From positions 22,881 through 56,544 of the forward strand of contig NZ_MCUV01000030.1 of the NCBI RefSeq assembly GCF_002873395.1: a stretch of 33,664 nt of DNA. Direction: 5' to 3'. The notes beneath the pieces were generated by a model, which saw nothing but the letters and a program-made list of their open reading frames with translations, was not told the DNA's origin and did no database searches. Each line of letters starts with the position of its first letter. The first letter of the stretch is position 1. Positions 25,966-33,664 of this stretch are shown here, in pieces. The DNA comes from Vibrio sp. 10N.286.49.B3. Its GTDB lineage: Bacteria; Pseudomonadota; Gammaproteobacteria; Enterobacterales; Vibrionaceae. Both the position numbers and the translations under genes were made by a program.

Positions 25966-26736
25966 CTAGCGACAATCATTTTCATAACGCTGCAATTCTG
26001 CATTAGCGCTGAAAATAAAACCATGATAACGCACCTTAACAAGTTGATAATCCAACTTAAGTGCCAGCCAATATGTCACGCGCTCTTCACCCGTTTGCTT
26101 GACAGGAATTACCTCTAACTCTCCCCAAGGCTTTAAGGTGATCATCTCGGTGGGTTGCACTTGATAGGCATACGGCTCGGGACCATCGGTCGCCTGGCGA
26201 GTCAAAAAAAACTGCTCATCACCATCGAGCACATGCTGACGAATTTGAATCGAAAGCGTATCGACATCGCGCAGCGGTCCACCCTCATGATGATACGCCG
26301 TTATTTGACCATCTAAATCGACAACCGAATCACTACCATCTGGAGAAAAACGTACCGTCATATCACGATTTCTAAACCCAGACACCACTTGATGAAATGA
26401 GGTCGTCAGCCAGCTTTTCTGCTCATGAGACCAAACGAGTGTCGCCTTTTGATCATACTGAGTACCAATACCTAAAATGCTCGCCTTACTTTGCGAAGTC
26501 ACAGTAGCTTGATTGCCTTGCCATAACTCATCGCGCTGCATATACCCAGTGCGAATACCACTAAGATAGATTTGATAATACGTTTTCTTTTCACACTGCT
26601 GAAAAAGAGGCGAAGCATCAGTACTCGCAATAAGATCTGCACTCGCCAGCCAATAAACACCACTTAGCCATAGCAACACTCTCGTCACCGTCACCTTAAA
26701 AGACTTCATTAACATTAAGATAAAACGCCGTCTCAT
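25966..26736 (-). CDS. predicted periplasmic protein, unknown function
   Basis: The product has 256 residues. The ATG at 26736 has AGGA just upstream; an inner ATG at 26709 gives a tidier signal peptide but no ribosome binding site. The signal peptide ends near WLASA. The rest looks like a beta-rich secreted domain (CEKKTYYQIYLSGIRTGYMQRDELW; ITLKPWGELEVIPVKQ; WLALKLDYQLVKVRYHG), similar in feel to the DUF3108/DUF6134 group, with Cys at both ends that could form a disulfide. Its start overlaps the end of the outer-membrane barrel gene by 41 bp, so the two are co-translated and probably act together. Confidence 0.75.
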   Translation of the reverse strand: MRRRFILMLMKSFKVTVTRVLLWLSGVYWLASADLIASTDASPLFQQCEKKTYYQIYLSGIRTGYMQRDELWQGNQATVTSQSKASILGIGTQYDQKATLVWSHEQKSWLTTSFHQVVSGFRNRDMTVRFSPDGSDSVVDLDGQITAYHHEGGPLRDVDTLSIQIRQHVLDGDEQFFLTRQATDGPEPYAYQVQPTEMITLKPWGELEVIPVKQTGEERVTYWLALKLDYQLVKVRYHGFIFSANAELQRYENDCR

Positions 26737-27883
26737 TTTGTCCTACGCCAACATCAGCGCGCAAATTAATTTTATCTTTAACCCGAAAACGAAAGCCCGT
26801 TCCATAAGAAGTCAACACATCATCATTTAGCTGAGACAGCGAAGGCGCAACACTGCCCGCCGCTGCCCAAAACACCATCCCTAAGCGCTGAACAATCGGT
26901 AAACGATACTCCATTTGCCCCATCAGCATATGGTCATCACGATAGCGCCCCTTAATATAGCCACGCATCGCACTCGAACCGCCCAAATCTGGCACTTGAT
27001 ACCAAGGCACATCCCCTTCACTAAACTGACCCTGTACCTGCCAAGCAAACACGCCCGGTAAAGGGGTTAAATTGATATAATTTGCCAGCTCCATACCATA
27101 TAACTGATAACTCTGATCACTTTCAAAGTTACGATAAAGCCCAGCCTCAAGCTGAAACAACCAACCATCGCTGGCATTTAAGCGATAGTCACGTGAATCA
27201 TAAAGGCTAGATAACACAACGCCGGCACTGGTGCTACTTGGTAATGAAACCCTAGCGAGCGAGCGCCCATTGTCAGCGATGTGTTGTAAGTTATCAGCTC
27301 TCGCATGCGTCAGATCCGCGCCAACACCTAAAAAGTAATGGTTACTAAACGCCGTCATCCATACAGGCTGAAACGAATACAACTGCTCATCAAACTCATG
27401 CTTATTTTGATCGGCATCGCCCGCCGCGATCCCCTTGCCATAATAGACCGACGCTTCATTATGCAGCTCTAAATCCAACAACAAACGTTGCTTGCCTTGA
27501 TTAAAGTAGGTCATATTTTCAATCGAAAGCCCATAAGAGCGATTCATTGATACAAACGAATTCACCACCAAAGAAGAAGGTTGCTCACTCTTATCAGCAT
27601 ATTCTGTGTGATAGAGCCCAACCATCAATAGACCAACCCCAAACTTCTTTTCCGGGGTGTAATAGGCGGTAGGCAGGTAGCTCATATCGATCGACTTACT
27701 GGTATCGAATTCACCATCAGCGCCCACCCTATCGAGCAGATCATCGATCCAAGTACGCTCTAGATACTCAGGGGTGGCAAACAGTGGCTCAACAGGCTGA
27801 GCGAAAGTAGGTAGCGTCAAAAAACTGGAACTGGAGGCTAAAAAAAATAGCGCCCGATTAAAAAGAGAAACTCGGTACTTCAT
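26696..27883 (-). CDS. Omp85/BamA-like outer-membrane beta-barrel protein
   Basis: The product has 395 residues from the ATG at 27883 (AAGGA five bases upstream). The signal peptide is cut near TFA-QP. The body is alternating aromatic beta-strands. The Omp85 lid-loop motif is present as SSAMRGYIKGRYRDD, and the C-terminus NETAFYLNVNEVF ends in Phe as barrels do. There is no room for POTRA domains: only about 50 residues precede the barrel. It therefore resembles the POTRA-less surface-antigen (D15/BamA-TamA-like) group. It overlaps the gene for a periplasmic protein, which may supply the missing periplasmic part. It is divergent from wzi. Confidence 0.85.
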   Translation of the reverse strand: MKYRVSLFNRALFFLASSSSFLTLPTFAQPVEPLFATPEYLERTWIDDLLDRVGADGEFDTSKSIDMSYLPTAYYTPEKKFGVGLLMVGLYHTEYADKSEQPSSLVVNSFVSMNRSYGLSIENMTYFNQGKQRLLLDLELHNEASVYYGKGIAAGDADQNKHEFDEQLYSFQPVWMTAFSNHYFLGVGADLTHARADNLQHIADNGRSLARVSLPSSTSAGVVLSSLYDSRDYRLNASDGWLFQLEAGLYRNFESDQSYQLYGMELANYINLTPLPGVFAWQVQGQFSEGDVPWYQVPDLGGSSAMRGYIKGRYRDDHMLMGQMEYRLPIVQRLGMVFWAAAGSVAPSLSQLNDDVLTSYGTGFRFRVKDKINLRADVGVGQNETAFYLNVNEVF

Positions 27884-28098
27884 TTGCTTCCTTGAAATAA
27901 AGATAATATCGCGAGTCACAAGTCGCCGCATAAACGCACACGACTCTAACAGATACTAGGGTTGATAACACAAGATTACTGATTAACGTCTATTAACTGA
28001 TCATGCTAGATAGATAGGCATTTGGTTATTTATTATATCGCAATTGCTGTATGATCGCGCGCTTACTGCCTATATTGATAAATAACTCGGATAAATCT

Positions 28099-29589
28099 AT
28101 GCCTTCCTTCACTAAAGGATTGGCGCTTTCTGCACTTTTTCTTTCTACCCTAGCTCAGGCTAAACCTTGGATTGAACCTACCGATTTGCATCTTCGCGCT
28201 GATTTACAACTTTTAGCTAACGCTGGAATTATTACTGTGCCGATCACCACCTACCCATTAATGTGGAAAGAGGTAATGACCAGCATCAACCAGCACAGTG
28301 AACAAGCACAATCCGGCATGGAAGCCAACGCTATACAACGTGTACAACGCGCGTTTAAAGCATCACAGAGTCAACAGGTAAAACTCGCTGCCGGTCTTGC
28401 CTCAGAAGCGGCTCGCTTTCAACACTTTGGTACGCCAATGCGGGAAAGCAATGAAGTCACCGCAGCTTATAGCAACAGCGGTAACCAGTGGTCAGTAAAC
28501 CTTGAAGCAACCTATTCACATGACGCGCAAGATGGTGAAGATAGCCGCCTTGATGGGAGTTACCTTGCTCTCATGTTAGGCAGCTGGGTGATTAGCGCAG
28601 GCTATCAGCAGCAGTGGTATGGCCCTGGTTGGGATAGCGCTTTAACCATGAGCACCAACGCTCGACCGTTACCTTCTCTCAACTTAACTCGTAACAGCGC
28701 TGAGCCCTTTAGTGCCCCTGTATTGAAGTGGTTCGGACCATGGACACTCACCACAGGCTTTGGCTGGATGAATGACGAACGCTTTATGGATGACACTTTA
28801 TTATGGACGTTCCGAGGCACAATCAAGCCACACCCGAATTTTGAGTTTGGAGTGTCACGCGCGGCTCAACTATGTGGCTCGCACTCGCAAAGCGGGGTTG
28901 AAAAAAGCTGTGATTTAGATACGTTTTGGCGAGTATTAATCGGTGATACTAATGTCCAAGGTGAAGAGAATCCAGCCAATCAACTGGCTTCGGTGGATAT
29001 GCGCTGGGGGGATACCTATCGCGGCGTACCATACAGTATTTACTGGGAATCGATGGGCGAAGATGCGGTGCGTTTAGATCGCTTTCCTCCTTTTCAAGCA
29101 AAAAGCTACCTTTATGGCGCAGATGCCTCTTATAACCTAGCAAGCCAAACCATCACCACCTTCTTTGAGTACTCCGAAACCGCTCCCCATTGCTTAGGCA
29201 TTAATGGCAACTGTGCCTATGAGCATAATACCTATCGTAGTGGTTATCGCTACCACGATCGAGTGCTGGCTTCAACTTATGATAATGATGCCCAAACTTT
29301 TACATTAGGGTTTGTTGGCTTTAATAATAGATCAGCACATAACTGGAAAGCCAACCTTCGTTACCTACAGCTCAATAAAAATGGTACCAATAAAAATGTA
29401 GAGCATGGTGGGGGGAATAAGGTCTCACCGGATGGCGAAGATACCTGGAATATGGACATCAACTATATTTTCCCAATAGCGCGAGGAGAAGTTGAAGTAG
29501 GGGCGGAGTATAGCTACATTCAATATCGCGATAAGCGAGGTAACGATAGCTACTTCGCAACTTGGATGCATTGGAATTATCAATTTTAG
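28099..29589 (+). CDS. wzi: capsule assembly outer-membrane protein Wzi
   Basis: The product has 496 residues from the ATG at 28099; an ATG at 28051 would add 16 residues before the signal peptide. Cleavage is after LAQA (residue 21). The N-terminal helical part (KPWIEPTDLHLRADLQLLANAG) and barrel strands with GSWVISAGYQQQWYGPGWDS and RWGDTYRGVPYSIYWESMGED are typical of Wzi, a beta-barrel lectin that holds capsular polysaccharide on the cell surface. A strong terminator follows. It flanks the wecA-kpsT-kpsC genes, which fits a capsule role, although Wzi is better known from Wzy-type capsules. Confidence 0.9.
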   Translation: MPSFTKGLALSALFLSTLAQAKPWIEPTDLHLRADLQLLANAGIITVPITTYPLMWKEVMTSINQHSEQAQSGMEANAIQRVQRAFKASQSQQVKLAAGLASEAARFQHFGTPMRESNEVTAAYSNSGNQWSVNLEATYSHDAQDGEDSRLDGSYLALMLGSWVISAGYQQQWYGPGWDSALTMSTNARPLPSLNLTRNSAEPFSAPVLKWFGPWTLTTGFGWMNDERFMDDTLLWTFRGTIKPHPNFEFGVSRAAQLCGSHSQSGVEKSCDLDTFWRVLIGDTNVQGEENPANQLASVDMRWGDTYRGVPYSIYWESMGEDAVRLDRFPPFQAKSYLYGADASYNLASQTITTFFEYSETAPHCLGINGNCAYEHNTYRSGYRYHDRVLASTYDNDAQTFTLGFVGFNNRSAHNWKANLRYLQLNKNGTNKNVEHGGGNKVSPDGEDTWNMDINYIFPIARGEVEVGAEYSYIQYRDKRGNDSYFATWMHWNYQF

Positions 29590-29634
29590 AACTACTTAGA
29601 AACTAGACGTACTCAATAGCAATAAAGCAACAGT

Positions 29635-29660
29635 GGGTATTCAGCTTGAATACCCTTTTT
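29635..29660 (+). terminator. intrinsic terminator of wzi
   Basis: GGGTATTCA (29635-29643) pairs perfectly with TGAATACCC (29647-29655) around the loop GCT and is followed by TTTTT. It is a textbook Rho-independent terminator for the plus strand, just before the convergent wecA-like stop. Confidence 0.9.
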
Positions 29661-29670
29661 CTTATACACT

Positions 29671-30747
29671 CTAGTGACTAGCAATGCTATCTACTGATTT
29701 TAATTGTATCTTCTTTTCTAACCACAGGTTAGCTGCGCAATAGAGTATAAAAAGCTGAAAAAACAGTAGTAATATTGTAGATTCAGCACTTCCACTTAAC
29801 TGCAGAAACAAACCAATAACAGCAGTACTCAAAGAAAAGGTACCAATAACAATCAAAGACTTTCTTGCGGAAAGACCAAAATTCATTAAGACATGATGAA
29901 TATGTCTGCGATCGGCCTTGAGTGGCGACTGTTTATTATACAGCCTCTTTACAATAACCAGCGTCATATCCATTAAAGGAACGGCCATTAACCACAATGC
30001 AGTGACAGGGTGCATCACCTCCAATAAAGTTGATTTATTAATAGGTTGAGTCGCAAACATCAGTAGCCAGATAACGGTGAAACCCACAAGAAAACTGCCC
30101 GCATCCCCCATAAAAACTTTATATCGAGAGCCTGATTTCAAATCGAGGTTGAGTAATATATAGGGACACATCGCTGCAATAAAAATAAGACAAAACAACA
30201 TAAAGTCATAATTACCCGATAAGCCAAATAGTATACCTAAGCTACCTATCGTTCCCATCGCGAGCACCCCTAATAACCCATCAATACCATCAAGCATATT
30301 AAAAGCCGTAATACAGCCAATAATAGCAAGAGTTGTGAAAAGTAATGCACCATCATCAAGGTCTATATTTCCTTGTCCAAATAGATCACCTAAATGAAAA
30401 AAATGGATATTCTCCTGCTTGACTAACCAAAATGAGATAAGGATGAGAACACCTAAACGATAAGTAGCTCTGATGTCGAGCTTATCATCTAGCATGCCGA
30501 TAAAAACCAAAGCACTACTAAACAGAAGGTATTTATATTGGTGCACCATAAGATGAGGTAATAACATGATGACAGAGCCAACACCAAGCAATATGCTGAT
30601 ACCGCCGACAAGAGGAACATTACCATTATGACACTTACGATCCGAAGGGATATCGACTAAGCCGGCCGAAATTGCAACCCTCCTCAGTAGCGTTAAAGAG
30701 AGCGCTGATACAAATGTTGCTAAAAACATATAAAGATAAATGTGCAT
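29671..30747 (-). CDS. wecA: undecaprenyl-phosphate GlcNAc-1-phosphate transferase WecA-like
   Basis: The 358-residue polytopic inner-membrane protein of the PNPT family has about eleven membrane helices. Family motifs are intact: DDKLDIRA (Asp87-Asp88), NMLDGIDGL (150-158), FMGDAGSFLVGF (GDAGS 214-218) and the HIHH motif in ADRRHIHH (282-285). These enzymes put a sugar-1-phosphate on undecaprenyl phosphate to start O-antigen, ECA or capsule chains; HIHH is typical of the WecA (GlcNAc) branch. It is the last gene of this strand's run in the capsule region, 238 bp beyond kpsT and behind a terminator-like hairpin, so it may have its own promoter. Confidence 0.92.
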   Translation of the reverse strand: MHIYLYMFLATFVSALSLTLLRRVAISAGLVDIPSDRKCHNGNVPLVGGISILLGVGSVIMLLPHLMVHQYKYLLFSSALVFIGMLDDKLDIRATYRLGVLILISFWLVKQENIHFFHLGDLFGQGNIDLDDGALLFTTLAIIGCITAFNMLDGIDGLLGVLAMGTIGSLGILFGLSGNYDFMLFCLIFIAAMCPYILLNLDLKSGSRYKVFMGDAGSFLVGFTVIWLLMFATQPINKSTLLEVMHPVTALWLMAVPLMDMTLVIVKRLYNKQSPLKADRRHIHHVLMNFGLSARKSLIVIGTFSLSTAVIGLFLQLSGSAESTILLLFFQLFILYCAANLWLEKKIQLKSVDSIASH

Positions 30748-30850
30748 TGAAAGCCGGATTTTATTTTATTTATGGTAAGAGTATTAACGAATTCCCTGTA
30801 TGTTGCAAAAAAAGAGCAGCCGAAGCTACTCCATTTATCAAACATAATAG

Positions 30851-30881
30851 TAAAAAGACTAAAAGAGGCCTTAAACCTCTT
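30851..30881 (-). terminator. intrinsic terminator after kpsT
   Basis: On the minus strand AAGAGG (30881-30876) pairs with CCTCTT (30868-30863), followed by TTAGTCTTTTT. It lies about 105 bp after the kpsT stop. The stem is short (6 bp, with extra A-T pairs). The rest of 30748-30985 holds no gene I can support. Confidence 0.6.
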
Positions 30882-30985
30882 CACAGCCCATCTAGGGGAT
30901 TTTTTACGAATATATGCGTTAAGTTCCTTTTCTGCCGTCAAGTATACACGAATACCCTCTATTAGCATTGTGTTAAACGGAACGA

Positions 30986-31636
30986 CTAAAGTTCCTTATA
31001 AATGGTTAAGGCTTCTTCAAGATCATCATAAAAAGTCAAAGTCCCTTTATGTAAAATCACCGCACTATCACAAAATTCACGTAATTCTTTCATATCATGA
31101 CTAACCATTATAACGCTAGCTGATTTACTTTTATCAAGTAATGCTTGTTTCGCTTTTTTACGAAACTTTTGGTCGCCAACAGAGGTTGCTTCATCTATTA
31201 AATAGATTTCAAAATCAATCGCGATACAACAACCAAATGCTAAACGTGAGCGCATACCACTCGAGTAAGTTTTTACAGGAAGGTCATACTTAACACCTAA
31301 CTCAGCAAAATTTTTCACCTTCTCTTCATATTCATCAAGGTCAGCAATGCCGTTGACTCGACCAATAAAGCGCGTATTCTCACGCCCCGTCATCTGAGGG
31401 TGAATCCCCGTAGCTAAAGCAACCGGCCAAGATATATCTCTGTCAGTAATAACTTTCCCTTTATTAGGATACTCACTACCAGCAAGGATACGGAATAGAG
31501 TCGACTTACCCGCACCGTTTGAGCCTAATATTGCTATATTATGCCCTTCCGGTAGAGTGAAATTTATATTTTTAAAAATATATTGATTACCCAGTTTTGA
31601 AGGATAGTATTTCGTTAAATTTTCAAGTCGTATCAC
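30986..31636 (-). CDS. kpsT: capsule polysaccharide ABC transporter ATP-binding protein
   Basis: The 216-residue nucleotide-binding subunit has Walker A GSNGAGKST (38-46), the signature SSGMRSRLAFG (from 125), Walker B IYLIDEA (144-150) and the switch His180 (MVSH). The size and sequence match KpsT/CtrD/Wzt-type ATPases, which drive export of group 2-like capsule from the cytoplasm together with KpsM. The start is GTG, and its first G overlaps the last base of the kpsC stop codon (TAGTG), so translation is coupled. The KpsM permease is not in the window and would lie upstream to the right or elsewhere. Confidence 0.93.
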   Translation of the reverse strand: MIRLENLTKYYPSKLGNQYIFKNINFTLPEGHNIAILGSNGAGKSTLFRILAGSEYPNKGKVITDRDISWPVALATGIHPQMTGRENTRFIGRVNGIADLDEYEEKVKNFAELGVKYDLPVKTYSSGMRSRLAFGCCIAIDFEIYLIDEATSVGDQKFRKKAKQALLDKSKSASVIMVSHDMKELREFCDSAVILHKGTLTFYDDLEEALTIYKEL

Positions 31637-33591
31637 TATCTAATCCTATCTCTAAGTCGCCTTATTTGAAGTAAAATAAATAAATATAAACTAAAATTTA
31701 CAGATATGTTACCTTCCCTCTGTTGATGAATGCGCTGAATGGTCTGCTCCACAGTACAAGCCATGTTAGTAAACGTATCAATATACGTTGGGTAATAAAT
31801 CAGGGAACCATAAACTAACTCTTCTAAACTTAGAGTACGAGTTCTCCTGCTACAAAATTCTCGATCAATGGTTAGTCCCCACCCTGCATAAAATGGCATA
31901 CCATACGTATATACTTGCTTACTTCTTAGTAAAGCTTCAAAGCCTGTCAATGACGTCATCGTATGAACTTCATCAACAACCTCAAGTAAATAATCCATAT
32001 CAATATTATTAACAACCATATCAGCAAAAGCGTGGCTAATAGTTACGCTTTTATCTCTCTCTCCAGCAATAACATCCGGGTGAGGCTTATAAATAATAAA
32101 AGCATCTGGATTTTCATTGCGAACAAGCTCTAGCAACTCATCGTTAGTTTTTATTTTTTCTGAGCCGTACCGGATAGAAGCATCACTTTCAACTTGACCT
32201 GGTACTAAAAGTATTCGTTGAACACAAGGTAATATAAGTGAACCCTGAGTTCCTACGTTATATTTAGTTACTTTTGATTCTCTAAGTAATTTGATTAACC
32301 TAGAGGCTCTAACATTCTCCCACTCCGTTAACTGTATACGATTATAAAAAGACTCAAGATCACTAACTTGTGTTGAGTCAAAATAAATACCAGACTTATC
32401 GAGAACTAAAGAAGCTGGTTTAGATAGTTGAACTCCTAATCCACAAGAACGGATAAAACCATCTTCAATCCGCCACTCAATCGCATCAGTCGCTTGTTTT
32501 TTGCCCCATAAAATAGAAACATCTGAATGCTTTGAATCCATCAATTGCCATAAATTAAGGTAAGGACGTATAAGAAAATTTCGCACAAAAGAAAGATGGG
32601 AGTGATTCACATAAAGAGATTGTAAGGAAACTTTATTCAGTATGTCAGAAAAGAGGTTAATTATATCTTCCAACTCGCATTGGATGCCTAAAACAGGATC
32701 GACATAACGCGAATATTGAATATACGCAGCATAAAAAACCTGCTCCAGAGTTCGAGAAAGACCTCGACGAGAGCATGACTGTTTATCATTTGTTAACCCC
32801 CAGCCTGCATAAAACGGCAGCCCATAGCAATGAACTGAAACGCTACCTAACAACGCTTCAAATCCCATCAGGCTAGAAACGGTATACAGGTCACTAACCG
32901 ATTCAAGAAAATCCCATGGGTTGACACTTTCTGAGCAAACACGGATACGGCTATTTTCTACCGGTACAGGGTAAAGAAAGCCTTTTTTCTTCCCTGCTAG
33001 TACATCAGGATGAACTTTTAGCCACACATCATCATTTGGATGTAAATTCAGCGCATCTTCCAACATTCGAACGAAAGTAGAGGCGTCGGCTTGAGCCCCC
33101 TCAACAGACGCATCACCTTGAGTTTGGTCAATGACAACTATTTTAGGCTTACTCTCAAGAGCGCTTAAAGTATTACTGTTATATTTAGATAAACGATACT
33201 GCTTAATCGCTCCAATACAAGAAGAGGCACGCGCTAATTCTGCCGAAGTTAACGCATTAGAGTCTACTATTAATGACTCTAAACGCGAAGGTTGGCGGGA
33301 GTCATAGTAAATGCCTTCATTATCCATAATGAGGCTGGCAGGAGGAGCACCATTAACACCAAGCCCTACAGAACGTAAAAAACCATCTTCCAAAGCAATA
33401 TAAGGTAAACCATGATGACGAGCATAATCTCTCGCTTTCTTAGCTGTTGATTTAAACCCCCAACCTACAACGGCTTGTGCTGTATTACGGTGATTTATAT
33501 CATTACCTATATCTAACTCAGGGTAAAAAACACCTAAGTTACTAATTTTTAACATTCCCTTTGAAAAGCAAGCAGCAATCGTTTTATTCAT
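31636..33591 (-). CDS. kpsC: capsule beta-Kdo transferase KpsC
   Basis: The 651-residue protein is an internal duplication. Each half carries an EDGF(L/I)RS block (about 68 and 376), a vHPD/pHPD block (194 and 504), and PFYAGWGLT (259 and 566). KpsC is known to have two retaining Kdo transferase modules that build the alternating poly-Kdo linker on the lyso-phosphatidylglycerol anchor of ABC-exported capsules. Both modules look complete, and the length is close to E. coli KpsC. It lies between a CMP-Kdo synthetase gene (five bases away) and kpsT (1-base overlap), an operon that makes the donor, uses it and exports the product. Confidence 0.94.
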   Translation of the reverse strand: MNKTIAACFSKGMLKISNLGVFYPELDIGNDINHRNTAQAVVGWGFKSTAKKARDYARHHGLPYIALEDGFLRSVGLGVNGAPPASLIMDNEGIYYDSRQPSRLESLIVDSNALTSAELARASSCIGAIKQYRLSKYNSNTLSALESKPKIVVIDQTQGDASVEGAQADASTFVRMLEDALNLHPNDDVWLKVHPDVLAGKKKGFLYPVPVENSRIRVCSESVNPWDFLESVSDLYTVSSLMGFEALLGSVSVHCYGLPFYAGWGLTNDKQSCSRRGLSRTLEQVFYAAYIQYSRYVDPVLGIQCELEDIINLFSDILNKVSLQSLYVNHSHLSFVRNFLIRPYLNLWQLMDSKHSDVSILWGKKQATDAIEWRIEDGFIRSCGLGVQLSKPASLVLDKSGIYFDSTQVSDLESFYNRIQLTEWENVRASRLIKLLRESKVTKYNVGTQGSLILPCVQRILLVPGQVESDASIRYGSEKIKTNDELLELVRNENPDAFIIYKPHPDVIAGERDKSVTISHAFADMVVNNIDMDYLLEVVDEVHTMTSLTGFEALLRSKQVYTYGMPFYAGWGLTIDREFCSRRTRTLSLEELVYGSLIYYPTYIDTFTNMACTVEQTIQRIHQQREGNISVNFSLYLFILLQIRRLRDRIR

Positions 33592-33596
33592 AATAA

Positions 33597-33664
33597 TTAT
33601 ATTTTTGAAAATATCTCAATAACTTTATCTAAGTCTTCTTGAGTATCCACTCCAGCTTTAGGTA
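33597..33664 (-). CDS. 3-deoxy-manno-octulosonate cytidylyltransferase, C-terminal fragment (window edge)
   Basis: Only the last 21 codons and the stop are inside the window. They read PKAGVDTQEDLDKVIEIFSK plus Ile. AGVDTxEDLxKV is the usual ending of KdsB/KpsU, the enzyme that makes CMP-Kdo. It stops five bases before kpsC, so it is cotranscribed. In a capsule locus the name KpsU would be apt, but kpsU and kdsB cannot be told apart from this piece. Confidence 0.75.
   Translation of the reverse strand, partial: PKAGVDTQEDLDKVIEIFSKI

Noticed and set aside
30720..30968. Minus-strand 82-codon frame between kpsT and wecA
   Set aside because: It begins just after the kpsT stop but runs through the terminator hairpin at 30863-30881 and into the wecA start, has no clear ribosome binding site, and its second half is Phe-, Cys- and Ile-rich, as AT-rich noncoding DNA gives.
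30772..31104. Plus-strand 110-codon frame antisense to the kpsT end
   Set aside because: It overlaps the end of a well-supported gene in antisense and has no recognisable motif or start signal.

Overview
The window looks like a chromosomal segment of a Vibrio (Vibrionaceae, gammaproteobacterium). The block cysE-gpsA-secB-yibN, facing gpmM and then envC, is the order known from Vibrio and close relatives, and the protein sequences fit that group. The species cannot be fixed from the sequence alone. Most of the window is ordinary chromosome with tightly packed, mostly minus-strand genes. It ends inside a capsule locus.

Layout. 1-6.7 kb holds housekeeping genes: serine acetyltransferase, glycerol-3-phosphate dehydrogenase, SecB, a membrane rhodanese, phosphoglycerate mutase (plus strand) and the septal amidase activator EnvC. 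Purine/pyrimidine-skewed repeats lie at the left edge and between gpmM and envC. 6.9-15.8 kb holds a large SNF2-type ATPase, a hybrid histidine kinase with two receiver and two Hpt domains, and a divergently transcribed receiver-TPR protein that is a natural partner for it. 15.9-18.4 kb is a three-gene HlyD / DUF2955 / MarR efflux operon whose promoter is overlapped by one of two matching palindromes, a likely MarR autoregulation circuit.

18.5-23.1 kb is the most unusual part. It is a minus-strand set of four genes: two paralogous OmpA-domain lipoproteins, a four-TM protein with long coiled coils, and a secreted VWA-like protein. It ends in a clear terminator and looks like an envelope-spanning complex that I cannot match to a named system. 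23.3-25.9 kb holds a HEPN/MNT (HepT/MntA-like) pair, a DHH phosphoesterase and a TetR regulator. 26-27.9 kb holds a periplasmic protein overlapping an Omp85-like barrel without POTRA domains.

28.1-33.7 kb is the start of an ABC-transporter-dependent (group 2-like) capsule region: Wzi on the plus strand; then, on the minus strand, WecA-like glycan initiation, the export ATPase KpsT, the two-module Kdo transferase KpsC, and the last 21 codons of a CMP-Kdo synthetase cut by the window edge. These genes would start, build on a Kdo linker, export and anchor a surface polysaccharide. Gene calls rest on motifs read by eye. No database search was possible.
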